Shown piece by piece: positions 6,329-12,167 of a stretch of DNA of 12,167 bases. Each line of letters opens with the position of its first letter. The stretch's first letter is position 1. A program made the translations under genes and the position numbers. Location of the stretch: NCBI GenBank assembly GCA_002455335.1, contig DKKP01000166.1, forward strand, positions 16,685-28,851. Reading direction: 5' to 3'. The DNA comes from Anaerolineales bacterium UBA6663. Lineage in GTDB: Bacteria; Chloroflexota; Anaerolineae; Anaerolineales; UBA6663. A model generated the notes under the pieces. It made no database searches and had not been told where the DNA came from. It saw only the letters and a program-made list of their open reading frames with translations.

Positions 6329-7282
6329 ATCGACACAGTCCGGCCCAGTGCCGGTGTGATGGTGACGATGTGGCTCGAGGCGCGTCAGACAGAAGCGCTC
6401 GCCATCGCCGCGCCCGACCGTCGTCAGAAGGCCACGCCGGCGCAGTTGCCCGATCGCGCGTGTGACCGTGCTGCGCGTGGCGTTGGCGGCCGAGGCCAGC
6501 TGGCCCTGGGTCAGGCGCAGATCGATCAACATCCCATGCGGGTGTTCGCGCCCAAACGACTCAGCCAGGAGGGAGAGCAGGCCCAACAGGCGCTGATCCA
6601 GATGAGGTCTGGCCTGCATCGAGGCCCAGGCCTCGAGCTGCTGCAATCGGTCGCGCAGCCGCTCGCCAAAACGCGGCATCCGTTCGGCCTGTTCCCAGGG
6701 TCGGATCAAGAGCCGAACGTCGGTATGGGCTTCCATTTGAAGGCTGCAGGAGTCATGCGGATGGCTGACCACCAACTGACCGGGGCCCGAGAGTCCCAGC
6801 AACACCTGGGCGCCATCCGGATGGGTCACGCGCGACGCCAAAACACCTTCGAGGACATCGACCACGGTGCCCTCATCCGGCAGCACAAGCGCCCCACGAG
6901 GATAGCGGCGCTCGGTGGTATTGCGTTCGCCCGCCCGCACCGGCAGAGGTTGGCGTTCCAAGGCCGCCAGTAAGGCGTCCGGCGTCATCTCGCCCGGGAA
7001 CACGGCCGCCGCGCCGAGTTGATAGGCGTGCAGACCTATCTGGGGCCGGCCGGAGCGGTCCCAGCCAAGCCAGCGAAACCCTGCGAGCTGGCAACGCTGG
7101 GCCTGTGCGACCCACATGTCTTGGCCAAGGTCAAGGAGCACGATCACGTCGGTCGCTGGCCACCGACCACTTAATATCTGAAGATCAGCCAAGACAAGGA
7201 CGTCACGGCCCGCCGACCGGAGCGCGATGAACAACGCAGCGGCTGGCCGGTCCAGCAAGCCCCAAAAGACGACAGATGGCAC
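6314..7282 (-). CDS. Crp/Fnr-type regulator with receiver-like N-terminus and His-rich tail
   Basis: 322-residue putative transcription factor. Residues about 1-115 resemble a degenerate response-regulator receiver (VIVLLDLG with D51 at the usual strand-end position, then AAAVFPGEMTPDALLAALE). Residues about 125-195 look like a cyclic-nucleotide-binding type beta roll (YPRGALVLPDEGTVVDVLEGVLASR). After a dimerisation helix (205-243) comes a Crp-type winged helix (257-302) with LTQGQLASAANATRSTVTRAIGQL. The last 20 residues (303-322) contain H305, H307-H309, C316 and H320, a possible metal-binding tail. The GTG start at 7282 is supported by AAGGA 6 nt upstream and an in-frame stop just before. 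The putative Zur-type palindrome at 7295-7311 ends 12 nt before the start. Ligand and targets are unknown. Confidence 0.82.
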   Translation of the reverse strand: MPSVVFWGLLDRPAAALFIALRSAGRDVLVLADLQILSGRWPATDVIVLLDLGQDMWVAQAQRCQLAGFRWLGWDRSGRPQIGLHAYQLGAAAVFPGEMTPDALLAALERQPLPVRAGERNTTERRYPRGALVLPDEGTVVDVLEGVLASRVTHPDGAQVLLGLSGPGQLVVSHPHDSCSLQMEAHTDVRLLIRPWEQAERMPRFGERLRDRLQQLEAWASMQARPHLDQRLLGLLSLLAESFGREHPHGMLIDLRLTQGQLASAANATRSTVTRAIGQLRRRGLLTTVGRGDGERFCLTRLEPHRHHHTGTGPDCVDSHSA

Positions 7283-7288
7283 AACGGT

Positions 7289-7293
7289 TCCTT
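7289..7293 (-). promoter_or_regulatory. Ribosome binding site fixing a GTG start
   Basis: AAGGA on the minus strand stands six bases before the GTG at 7282. An in-frame TAA overlaps this site, so no earlier start is possible for the Crp-like gene. Confidence 0.65.
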
Positions 7294-7294
7294 A

Positions 7295-7311
7295 GTGAAA
7301 ACAATTTTCAC
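7295..7311. promoter_or_regulatory. Putative Zur operator 3, at the Crp-like gene promoter
   Basis: GTGAAAACAATTTTCAC is a perfect palindrome with 7-bp arms around a 3-bp centre, which equals 6-bp arms with the 5-bp spacing of the other sites. It sits directly upstream of the Shine-Dalgarno and GTG of the Crp-like regulator, in the 66-bp gap after the VOC gene. The half-site spacing does not match classical CRP (TGTGA-N6-TCACA) or FNR boxes. Confidence 0.68.
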
Positions 7312-7348
7312 AAAGGATACCCTGAGAACTCCGTCTGTCAAGGCCGAC

Positions 7349-8236
7349 TCACGCCAGGGCCAGCCGCACCCCGACCCCGGCCGGGTCGACCAGGCGGTGT
7401 CCGTCTACGGCGGCAGCGACCGTGTAGCCGGCGCGCTGGGCGCGGCCAACCACAGCTTGCAGCGCCGCCTCGCCGGGCAACGCGATCGTGTAGTCGCGCA
7501 GGCCGATCGAATTGGGCGGCGCGGCTGGCGCGCCGACGCCGTTCCAGACGTTCAGGCCAATGTGGTGATGGTACCCCCCGGCGCTGACAAACACGGCCTG
7601 GAAATCCTCACTGCGGAGGGTGACGTCGAAGCCGAGCACGCCGTGGTAGAAGGCCTGCGCGGAATCGAGGCTGGCGGTATGCAGGTGGACGTGCCCGACG
7701 ACCGTGTCGGGGTGCAGCCCCGCCCATGGACGCGGATCCCGCTCAAGTTCGGCGAACAGCTCGTCGAGGTCGATGCCGGCGCGCTCCATGCCGTCTGGGT
7801 AGAGTTGGCCGTCGCGCATCGGCCAGACCTCGCGTGCGAAATCCCACGCCAGCTCGATGCCGTTCCCGTCGGCATCCGGGAGATAGAGCGCCAGATGCGT
7901 ATGGTGGTTGGAATGCCCCTGGATCGGCGTGCGCGTCTCCGCGATGTGGCGGATGAGCTGCGCCAACTCCCAGCGAGTCGGCACGAGGAAGGCGGTATGG
8001 TACAGGCCGGTCGTTCGGCGGGCCGGGCGCGCGCCAGGGACCTCGGTCAGGCGCAGCAGTTCGCGCGTCGGCGTGCCGAGCGCGGCTGTTTGACCCTCGC
8101 GCTCCAACAGCGTGAATCCAAGCCGATCGCGGTAGAACGCGATCTGGCGCTCGAGGTCAGCAGTCGTGTAGTGCACCCGGCCCATGCGTGTGTCTTTGGC
8201 GATCGCGCTGGCGGGGTGAGCGGGCATTGAGGTCAT
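7349..8236 (-). CDS. catE: CatE-like two-domain VOC (glyoxalase/extradiol dioxygenase superfamily) protein
   Basis: 295 residues, close to the length of B. subtilis CatE (a catechol-2,3-dioxygenase), which it resembles throughout. The first VOC module covers about 17-130 (ERQIAFYRDRLGF 29-41, TGLYHTAFLVP 76-86, LYLPDADGNGIEL 117-129). The second covers about 177-293 (TVVGHVHLHTASL 178-190, FYHGVLGFDV 197-206, FVSAGGYHHHIGLNVW 216-231). Likely metal ligands are the His of VHLH and the His of YHHHIG. Start chosen at ATG 8236 because it gives family length and the alternative ATG at 8326 adds 30 residues without similarity. Neither start has a good Shine-Dalgarno. The real substrate need not be catechol. 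It is the first minus-strand gene of the island and may be its own unit. Confidence 0.85.
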   Translation of the reverse strand: MTSMPAHPASAIAKDTRMGRVHYTTADLERQIAFYRDRLGFTLLEREGQTAALGTPTRELLRLTEVPGARPARRTTGLYHTAFLVPTRWELAQLIRHIAETRTPIQGHSNHHTHLALYLPDADGNGIELAWDFAREVWPMRDGQLYPDGMERAGIDLDELFAELERDPRPWAGLHPDTVVGHVHLHTASLDSAQAFYHGVLGFDVTLRSEDFQAVFVSAGGYHHHIGLNVWNGVGAPAAPPNSIGLRDYTIALPGEAALQAVVGRAQRAGYTVAAAVDGHRLVDPAGVGVRLALA

Positions 8237-8357
8237 CGGGAAGCTCGTCCTTGATCGGGCTGAATGGGGGCTACGATAACCGGCCGGGGTGAACGCATCC
8301 TGTGAATGGCAGGCAGGCTCAAGCATTTACAGCGCTCTTGCGCCGGACACTGTCGTT

Positions 8358-8363
8358 TACAAT
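8358..8363 (+). promoter_or_regulatory. Possible -10 element in the divergent intergenic region
   Basis: TACAAT is one mismatch from the sigma-70 -10 consensus, in a local AT-richer patch (GTCGTTTACAATAACG). The -35 candidates at 16-17 bp spacing (CTCTTG/TCTTGC) are poor. It would give a leader of roughly 150 bases for the secreted protein at 8521. The rest of the 284-bp gap (8237-8520) shows no gene or clear second promoter for the VOC gene. Confidence 0.3.
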
Positions 8364-8509
8364 AACGCCCCGGCACAGGCGGAGCGCTGTCTGTGAGCCA
8401 CAGGCCAGGAGCTCGTCGCCCACTTGGCCGTGGCTGACCCGGATAGATGTGGCGGGAAGCCAAAAGCGGCCGTTGGCCAGCCGCAACCCAGAATCGCACA
8501 ATCCGACAT

Positions 8510-8514
8510 GGAGG
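8510..8514 (+). promoter_or_regulatory. Ribosome binding site of the secreted propeller protein
   Basis: GGAGG lies six bases before the ATG at 8521. It selects this start over the upstream ATG at 8302, whose extra 73 codons precede the signal peptide and look non-coding. Confidence 0.75.
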
Positions 8515-8520
8515 TCTCAG

Positions 8521-11031
8521 ATGCGCCAACGACGTTGGATGGTCATGCTGTCGGTCGTTTCGCTCCTGCTGTCCCCGTTCCAGAGTGCGCACGCCGGCAT
8601 CGTTCTCGGGAACGGCAACGTGCGGGTCACCGATAGCGCACAACTCGATGCCTGGGTCGGCGAGCCCGACGTCGCTCAGCTGGGCGGCACCCTCTACGCG
8701 ACATGGCGCGACGGGCGACGCACCGATAGCCAGATCGAGGCCGACATCGTGTTCGCGAAGTCGACCGATGGAGGCGCGACCTGGAGCCCCAACCGGATCG
8801 TATCGAACAGCCAGTTTGTCGGCTTCACAAACAATCCCTCGATCAGCGTCTCGCCCGACGGCACGATCTGGATCGCCTGGGGCCTCGACGCTTGCTACGA
8901 TGTCGGGATCACGTGCGGCGGAAGCGAGCTCAACAACGACGTGCGCGCCGCCTGGTCGACCGACGGCGGAACGACCTGGACGGAGGGCACGCTCTGGAAC
9001 GGGACCGAAGCCGGGATCGGCGATGACGTCGATCAGCATCCCGAGATCCAGGCCCAGGACGACCGGATCTTCACGCTGGTTCACGACCCGACCTTCAGCG
9101 GCGGCGACGTGAATGGCTTTCACGTCGTCGTGCACGTCATCACGCGCACGACAGGCCTGACGGCCGGCTATGTGCTGCTCACACCGGGCGGAAGCACGGG
9201 CCGGCAGAGCCCGCAAGGCGGACCGCTGGCCGCACTCGCCGTACGTGGCGACACGGTTTGCGCGGCCTGGGAAGATCAGCGCGACTCGGCTTCGATCTAT
9301 GGCACGTGCTCGACCAACCGCGCCGTCTCGTTCCCGGCCGCGACCCGCTGGTCGACGAACGGCGCCGATACCGAGCCACGCCTGGCCTTCGCGGCCGACG
9401 GGCGCCTGGTGCTGAGCTACAAAGACCAGGAGAAGAAGGACATCCTGGTGCGCACGTCGACGGACAACGGCGTGACCTGGGGCACGCCCCGGGCCGCGAC
9501 CACGATCGGGAGCAACTACACCTTCCACTACGACCTCACGGTCGGCCCGGACAACCAGATCGTGATGCCCGTCGTGATGAGCTCGACCTCGACGGCCAGT
9601 CAGAGCGATCTGAACATCGTCACCTCGATCGACGGCGGCCAGACCTTCGGCCTCCGCGGACCCATCGAATCCGGGGGCGAGGCCAGCCTCGACATCTCGA
9701 CCCAGTACCGGGTTTCGGTCGCCGCCACAGGCACGGCCGGTGACGCGCGCGCGCATATCCTTTTCGCCGACGACCGCGGCGACCCACTTGTTGTGTCGGA
9801 CCTGATCTGGGCGGCCAATGGCGCCCTCGATGCGACGCCCCCGACAGCGCCCGGCAACCCGCGCGCCACAACAGGCGATACCAGCATCGGGCTCGAGTGG
9901 GATGCCGCTTCCGACGCCAACGGGATCGCCTACTACGATGTCTGGCGGAGCGCGACCTCCGGCGGGCCGTACACGCGCGTCAACGCCCTACCCGTCACGC
10001 AGACCGCGTTCCGCGACGTCGGTTTGGCGGCCGGCACGTATTACTTTCGGATCCAGGCGGTCGACGCCACAGCGAATGCGGGACCTCAAAGCGCGGCGGT
10101 CAGCGCTGCGGCCACAGTCGGCGGCGTCGTGAGCGGTCTTTCAGGCGTCGTCGCCTATGACACGGGCGGCGGCGCGCTCGGCATCCGCGCGTTGAATGCC
10201 GGCGTCCTCGGCGCGCCGACCACGATCGCGGGCGGCGCCCTGCCCGCCTACTCGGTCGATGGACAGAAGCTGCACTTTCTGAGTGGCGGCGTCGTCGTTG
10301 CCGGCGACCGCAATGGCGTCAACCCGCAAACGGTCTTCACCGATGCGCAGGCGATCGCCGAATTCGACCTTCCGGCTGACGCCAACTTCATCGCCGGGGT
10401 CTTTCAGGACAACTTCAACGGCGCCTGCGTCCCCTTTGAGGCCCGGCTGATCCAGAATGCGCCACGAGCCGCAGTGGTGACGACGGCCAATACCAACGTC
10501 GACTCGATTGCCATCTCGCCCGACCGGCGCTGGGTTGCGTACACCAATCGACTGTACTGCACGCTCGCGGGCACCGTGCTCTACGACACCAATCGGCTGT
10601 GTCTGATCGATACCACAGCCGTCAGCTTCAAAGAGACCTGTCAGGAGCCCGCAAACGTCCAGGGCAGCGATTTCGGCAACACCGGAAACCTGTTGGTTTT
10701 CTCGGCCGACTACAGCGGACAAAACGAGATCTGGCGCGCAAGCGTGCTCGGCGATGGCAGCCTGGCGAACCTGATGCAGATCACGCGCGGCCCGGCCGGC
10801 CAGCCGGCAACCCGGCCACGCATCTCGACCGACGGCAACTGGGTGGCCTTCTTGCGCGACGTCGACGGCGGGCCGGGCGAAGCCCTGCGGATCCATGTCG
10901 TCCGCGCCGACGGCGACAGTGTGCGCAACTTCGACGTCTCCGCCGAGACAGTCGTCTGGTCGGGCGGCGGCCCGGCGGGCCCGATCCTCGGGCTCTCCGA
11001 GCGCGTGTATCTGCCCCTGCTCAGACGCTGA
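8521..11031 (+). CDS. Secreted Asp-box / FN3 / TolB-like propeller protein with YLPL C-terminal motif
   Basis: 836-residue exported protein. A signal peptide (1-25, MRQRRWMVMLSVVSLLLSPF.., cleavage after AHA) is followed by a beta-propeller region with Asp-box motifs: STDGGATW (81-88), STDGGTTW (146-153), STDNGVTW (313-320), SIDGGQTF (369-376). An FN3 domain follows at about 437-530 (TPPTAPGNP...YYDVWRSATSGGPYTRV...YYFRIQAVDA). Next comes a second, TolB/PD40-like propeller region at about 535-815 (ISPDRRWVAYTNR, ISTDGNWVAFLRD). The protein ends in RVYLPLLRR (828-836), resembling a tail I recall on exported Chloroflexota proteins. Asp boxes occur in sialidases, but I see no sialidase YRIP motif or arginine triad, so catalytic activity is not claimed. 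A role in binding surface or extracellular carbohydrate or protein is plausible. It faces a minus-strand propeller gene. Confidence 0.9.
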   Translation: MRQRRWMVMLSVVSLLLSPFQSAHAGIVLGNGNVRVTDSAQLDAWVGEPDVAQLGGTLYATWRDGRRTDSQIEADIVFAKSTDGGATWSPNRIVSNSQFVGFTNNPSISVSPDGTIWIAWGLDACYDVGITCGGSELNNDVRAAWSTDGGTTWTEGTLWNGTEAGIGDDVDQHPEIQAQDDRIFTLVHDPTFSGGDVNGFHVVVHVITRTTGLTAGYVLLTPGGSTGRQSPQGGPLAALAVRGDTVCAAWEDQRDSASIYGTCSTNRAVSFPAATRWSTNGADTEPRLAFAADGRLVLSYKDQEKKDILVRTSTDNGVTWGTPRAATTIGSNYTFHYDLTVGPDNQIVMPVVMSSTSTASQSDLNIVTSIDGGQTFGLRGPIESGGEASLDISTQYRVSVAATGTAGDARAHILFADDRGDPLVVSDLIWAANGALDATPPTAPGNPRATTGDTSIGLEWDAASDANGIAYYDVWRSATSGGPYTRVNALPVTQTAFRDVGLAAGTYYFRIQAVDATANAGPQSAAVSAAATVGGVVSGLSGVVAYDTGGGALGIRALNAGVLGAPTTIAGGALPAYSVDGQKLHFLSGGVVVAGDRNGVNPQTVFTDAQAIAEFDLPADANFIAGVFQDNFNGACVPFEARLIQNAPRAAVVTTANTNVDSIAISPDRRWVAYTNRLYCTLAGTVLYDTNRLCLIDTTAVSFKETCQEPANVQGSDFGNTGNLLVFSADYSGQNEIWRASVLGDGSLANLMQITRGPAGQPATRPRISTDGNWVAFLRDVDGGPGEALRIHVVRADGDSVRNFDVSAETVVWSGGGPAGPILGLSERVYLPLLRR

Positions 11032-11033
11032 GT

Positions 11034-11100
11034 GCCGGCGGCAAAAGTGCCGGCGGCTAAAGGGCCGGCGGCACAAGAGCCGGCGGCCAAAGGGCCGGGG
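11034..11100. repeat. 15-bp tandem repeat, four full units plus a partial
   Basis: GCCGGCGGC recurs at 11034, 11049, 11064 and 11079, exactly 15 bp apart, with a diverged fifth copy (GCCGGGG) at 11094. The six-base linkers vary but stay purine-rich (AAAAGT, TAAAGG, ACAAGA, CAAAGG). Each unit contains the palindrome GCCGGC, so neighbouring units can pair as 6-bp stems. It fills nearly the whole gap between two convergent stop codons, and could serve as a bidirectional transcript end or be a neutral minisatellite. Confidence 0.85.
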
Positions 11101-11101
11101 C

Positions 11102-12167
11102 TCAGGGCGTGACCAACCAGGCGCCGGAGGCCTCACCGTCGACGAAATACAGGTCGAGCAGTCCGTGGAGTTCGGGAGTGAAGGTCCATGCCACTGCGGC
11201 CTCCTGCGGGAAGACACGTGTGGGATGCGGCTGCGGAACGGCCATCCGCTCCCATGTGGCGCCGCCATCATCGGTGCGCAAGACGCCGGCGAGATCGACC
11301 GTGGCGATCAGGGTCTCCGGGTGCGCCGGGTTGAGCGTGAGATCGGTGACGGCCTGGCGTTCGTAGGATTCGAGCGCGAGGCCGTCGCTCAGGTCGCGCC
11401 ATAGGCCGCCGCCATCCACGGTCTCGTAGATGCGGCCGTCGGCGCTCCCGGCATAGACGTGCGCGCCATCGAGGGGAGAGACGGCCAGCGAAACGATGAT
11501 GGCATCGAGCATACCGGCATTGGCGAGTTCCCAGGTCTGGCCGCGATCGTTCGAGACGTACACGCCATGGCCGTTCGAGCCGAGGTAGAGCCGCGCCGGA
11601 TCTTGAGGATCCTGCGCCAGGGTGCGGGGCCTGAGGCGATCCTGCGGATCCTCGACTCGCGTCCACGTTGCGCCGCCATCGGTGCTGAGCGAGAGGTTCA
11701 GGTCCGCAGCCGGCTGCACCAGGTAGAGCCGGGTCGGGTCGTCGTGATCAACGACCAGCTCGCGTGGGACGTTGCAGCAAAGCGCGGGGTTCTCACCGAC
11801 CGCGTGCCACGTCTGCGCGCCGTCGGTGCTGGCGTAGATCATGGCATCGACGGCCAGGTTGGCATACAAGACGGAGGAGTCCGCGCTGATCCCGAGCGCG
11901 ACCACGGGTTCGTCGGGCAGACCGTCCTGGGCCAGCGCCCAGCTCGCTCCGCCGTCGTCGCTGCGATACAGTCCACTGCCGCCTTCGGCATAGACACCGG
12001 TTCCGGCGAAGACGATGGTCGGATCGTTTGGATCGTAGAGGAAGACGTTGACCTTGCGCGGGAGATCCGACAACAACTGCCACTCACCCAGCTGGCCCGC
12101 CGGCTCGGTCGGGCGCGGCGGCGCTTGATCGACCTGCCGGGCCGCTGTCATCACCAGCGCGGCGCTC
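11102..12167 (-). CDS. Asp-box (BNR/VPS10-type) beta-propeller protein, 5' end missing
   Basis: At least 354 residues; the frame stays open to the right edge, so the start lies outside. A GTG at 12154 is possible, but the residues before it (SALVMTAA) look like the end of a signal peptide or membrane anchor. Counting from that GTG, six Asp boxes occur at 65-72 (SDDGGASW), 109-116, 157-164 (STDGGATW), 201-208, 245-252 and 294-301 (TDDGGATW), 44-49 residues apart. They are generally preceded by a xPxDPxxLYxG strand, which gives one blade per repeat. This pattern is typical of VPS10/Ycf48-like propellers that bind ligands rather than of enzymes. An odd LCCNVP loop (125-130) has paired cysteines. 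Cellular role unknown. Confidence 0.85.
   Translation of the reverse strand, partial: SAALVMTAARQVDQAPPRPTEPAGQLGEWQLLSDLPRKVNVFLYDPNDPTIVFAGTGVYAEGGSGLYRSDDGGASWALAQDGLPDEPVVALGISADSSVLYANLAVDAMIYASTDGAQTWHAVGENPALCCNVPRELVVDHDDPTRLYLVQPAADLNLSLSTDGGATWTRVEDPQDRLRPRTLAQDPQDPARLYLGSNGHGVYVSNDRGQTWELANAGMLDAIIVSLAVSPLDGAHVYAGSADGRIYETVDGGGLWRDLSDGLALESYERQAVTDLTLNPAHPETLIATVDLAGVLRTDDGGATWERMAVPQPHPTRVFPQEAAVAWTFTPELHGLLDLYFVDGEASGAWLVTP

Noticed and set aside
7295..7311. Classical CRP or FNR site at the Crp-like gene
   Set aside because: The GTGA and TCAC half-sites are nine bases apart, not the six of CRP, and there is no TTGAT-N4-ATCAA. The same palindrome occurs at the zur promoter, so a Zur operator is preferred, though not proven.
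8521..9700. Sialidase annotation for the Asp-box proteins
   Set aside because: Asp boxes are structural motifs found in many propellers. The FRIP/YRIP motif and arginine triad of sialidases were not seen.
8233..9756. Long 507-codon minus-strand open frame opposite the secreted protein gene
   Set aside because: It lies antisense to a frame with a signal peptide, Asp boxes and a good ribosome binding site. Its translation is low-complexity, rich in Arg, Gly, Asp and His, with no recognisable domain; it is a GC-rich shadow frame.
11034..11100. CRISPR-like regular spacing
   Set aside because: Units are only 15 bp with six-base linkers, well below CRISPR repeat and spacer sizes, and no cas genes are near.
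10141..11271. 376-codon minus-strand open frame crossing the 15-bp repeat
   Set aside because: It overlaps the 3' half of the plus-strand propeller gene and the end of the minus-strand one in another frame, and shows no domain. The repeat only keeps the frame open because 15 is a multiple of three.

Overview
The window is GC-rich and tightly packed. It looks like a chromosomal segment from a bacterium of the Chloroflexota. The main taxonomic hint is the C-terminus of the secreted protein at 8521-11031 (RVYLPLLRR). I recall this basic-ending 'YLPL' tail from many exported Chloroflexota proteins. The assignment is tentative because no rRNA or other marker gene is present.

From 1 to 8236 every gene reads on the minus strand, and the contents form a metal-homeostasis island. 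Read in transcription order from the right, it holds: a CatE-like two-domain VOC protein (8236-7349); a Crp/Fnr-type regulator with a receiver-like N-terminal domain and a His-rich tail (7282-6314); a COG0523 (CobW/ZNG1-type) GTPase with a 14-histidine linker (6151-5021); a second, ZigA-like COG0523 GTPase (4964-3936); a GNAT acetyltransferase overlapping it by 4 bp (3939-3367); a Zur-type Fur-family regulator (3264-2779); the complete cobalt-type ECF transporter cbiM-cbiN-cbiQ-cbiO (2711-75); and the first 26 codons of a third COG0523 GTPase (78 to beyond the left edge).

The most interesting signal is non-coding. A near-identical 17-bp palindrome, GTGAAA-N5-TTTCA(C/G), occurs at 3269-3285, 6243-6259 and 7295-7311. 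Each copy lies just upstream of a transcription unit of the island: zur-cbiMNQO-cobW, cobW-cobW-GNAT, and the Crp-like gene. I read it as the operator of a local regulon, most likely for the Zur protein encoded here. That would place a cobalt-type ECF importer, three metallochaperone-type GTPases and a second regulator under zinc-responsive control. No space is left for a cobalamin riboswitch before cbiM. The alternative, that the palindrome belongs to the Crp-like protein, cannot be excluded from sequence.

From 8237 to the right edge the content changes. A 284-bp divergent intergenic region precedes a plus-strand secreted protein with Asp-box propeller motifs, an FN3 domain and TolB-like repeats (8521-11031). 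A 15-bp tandem repeat (11034-11100) separates it from a convergent minus-strand Asp-box propeller protein that runs off the right edge (12167-11102). No RNA genes, insertion sequences or CRISPR arrays were seen.
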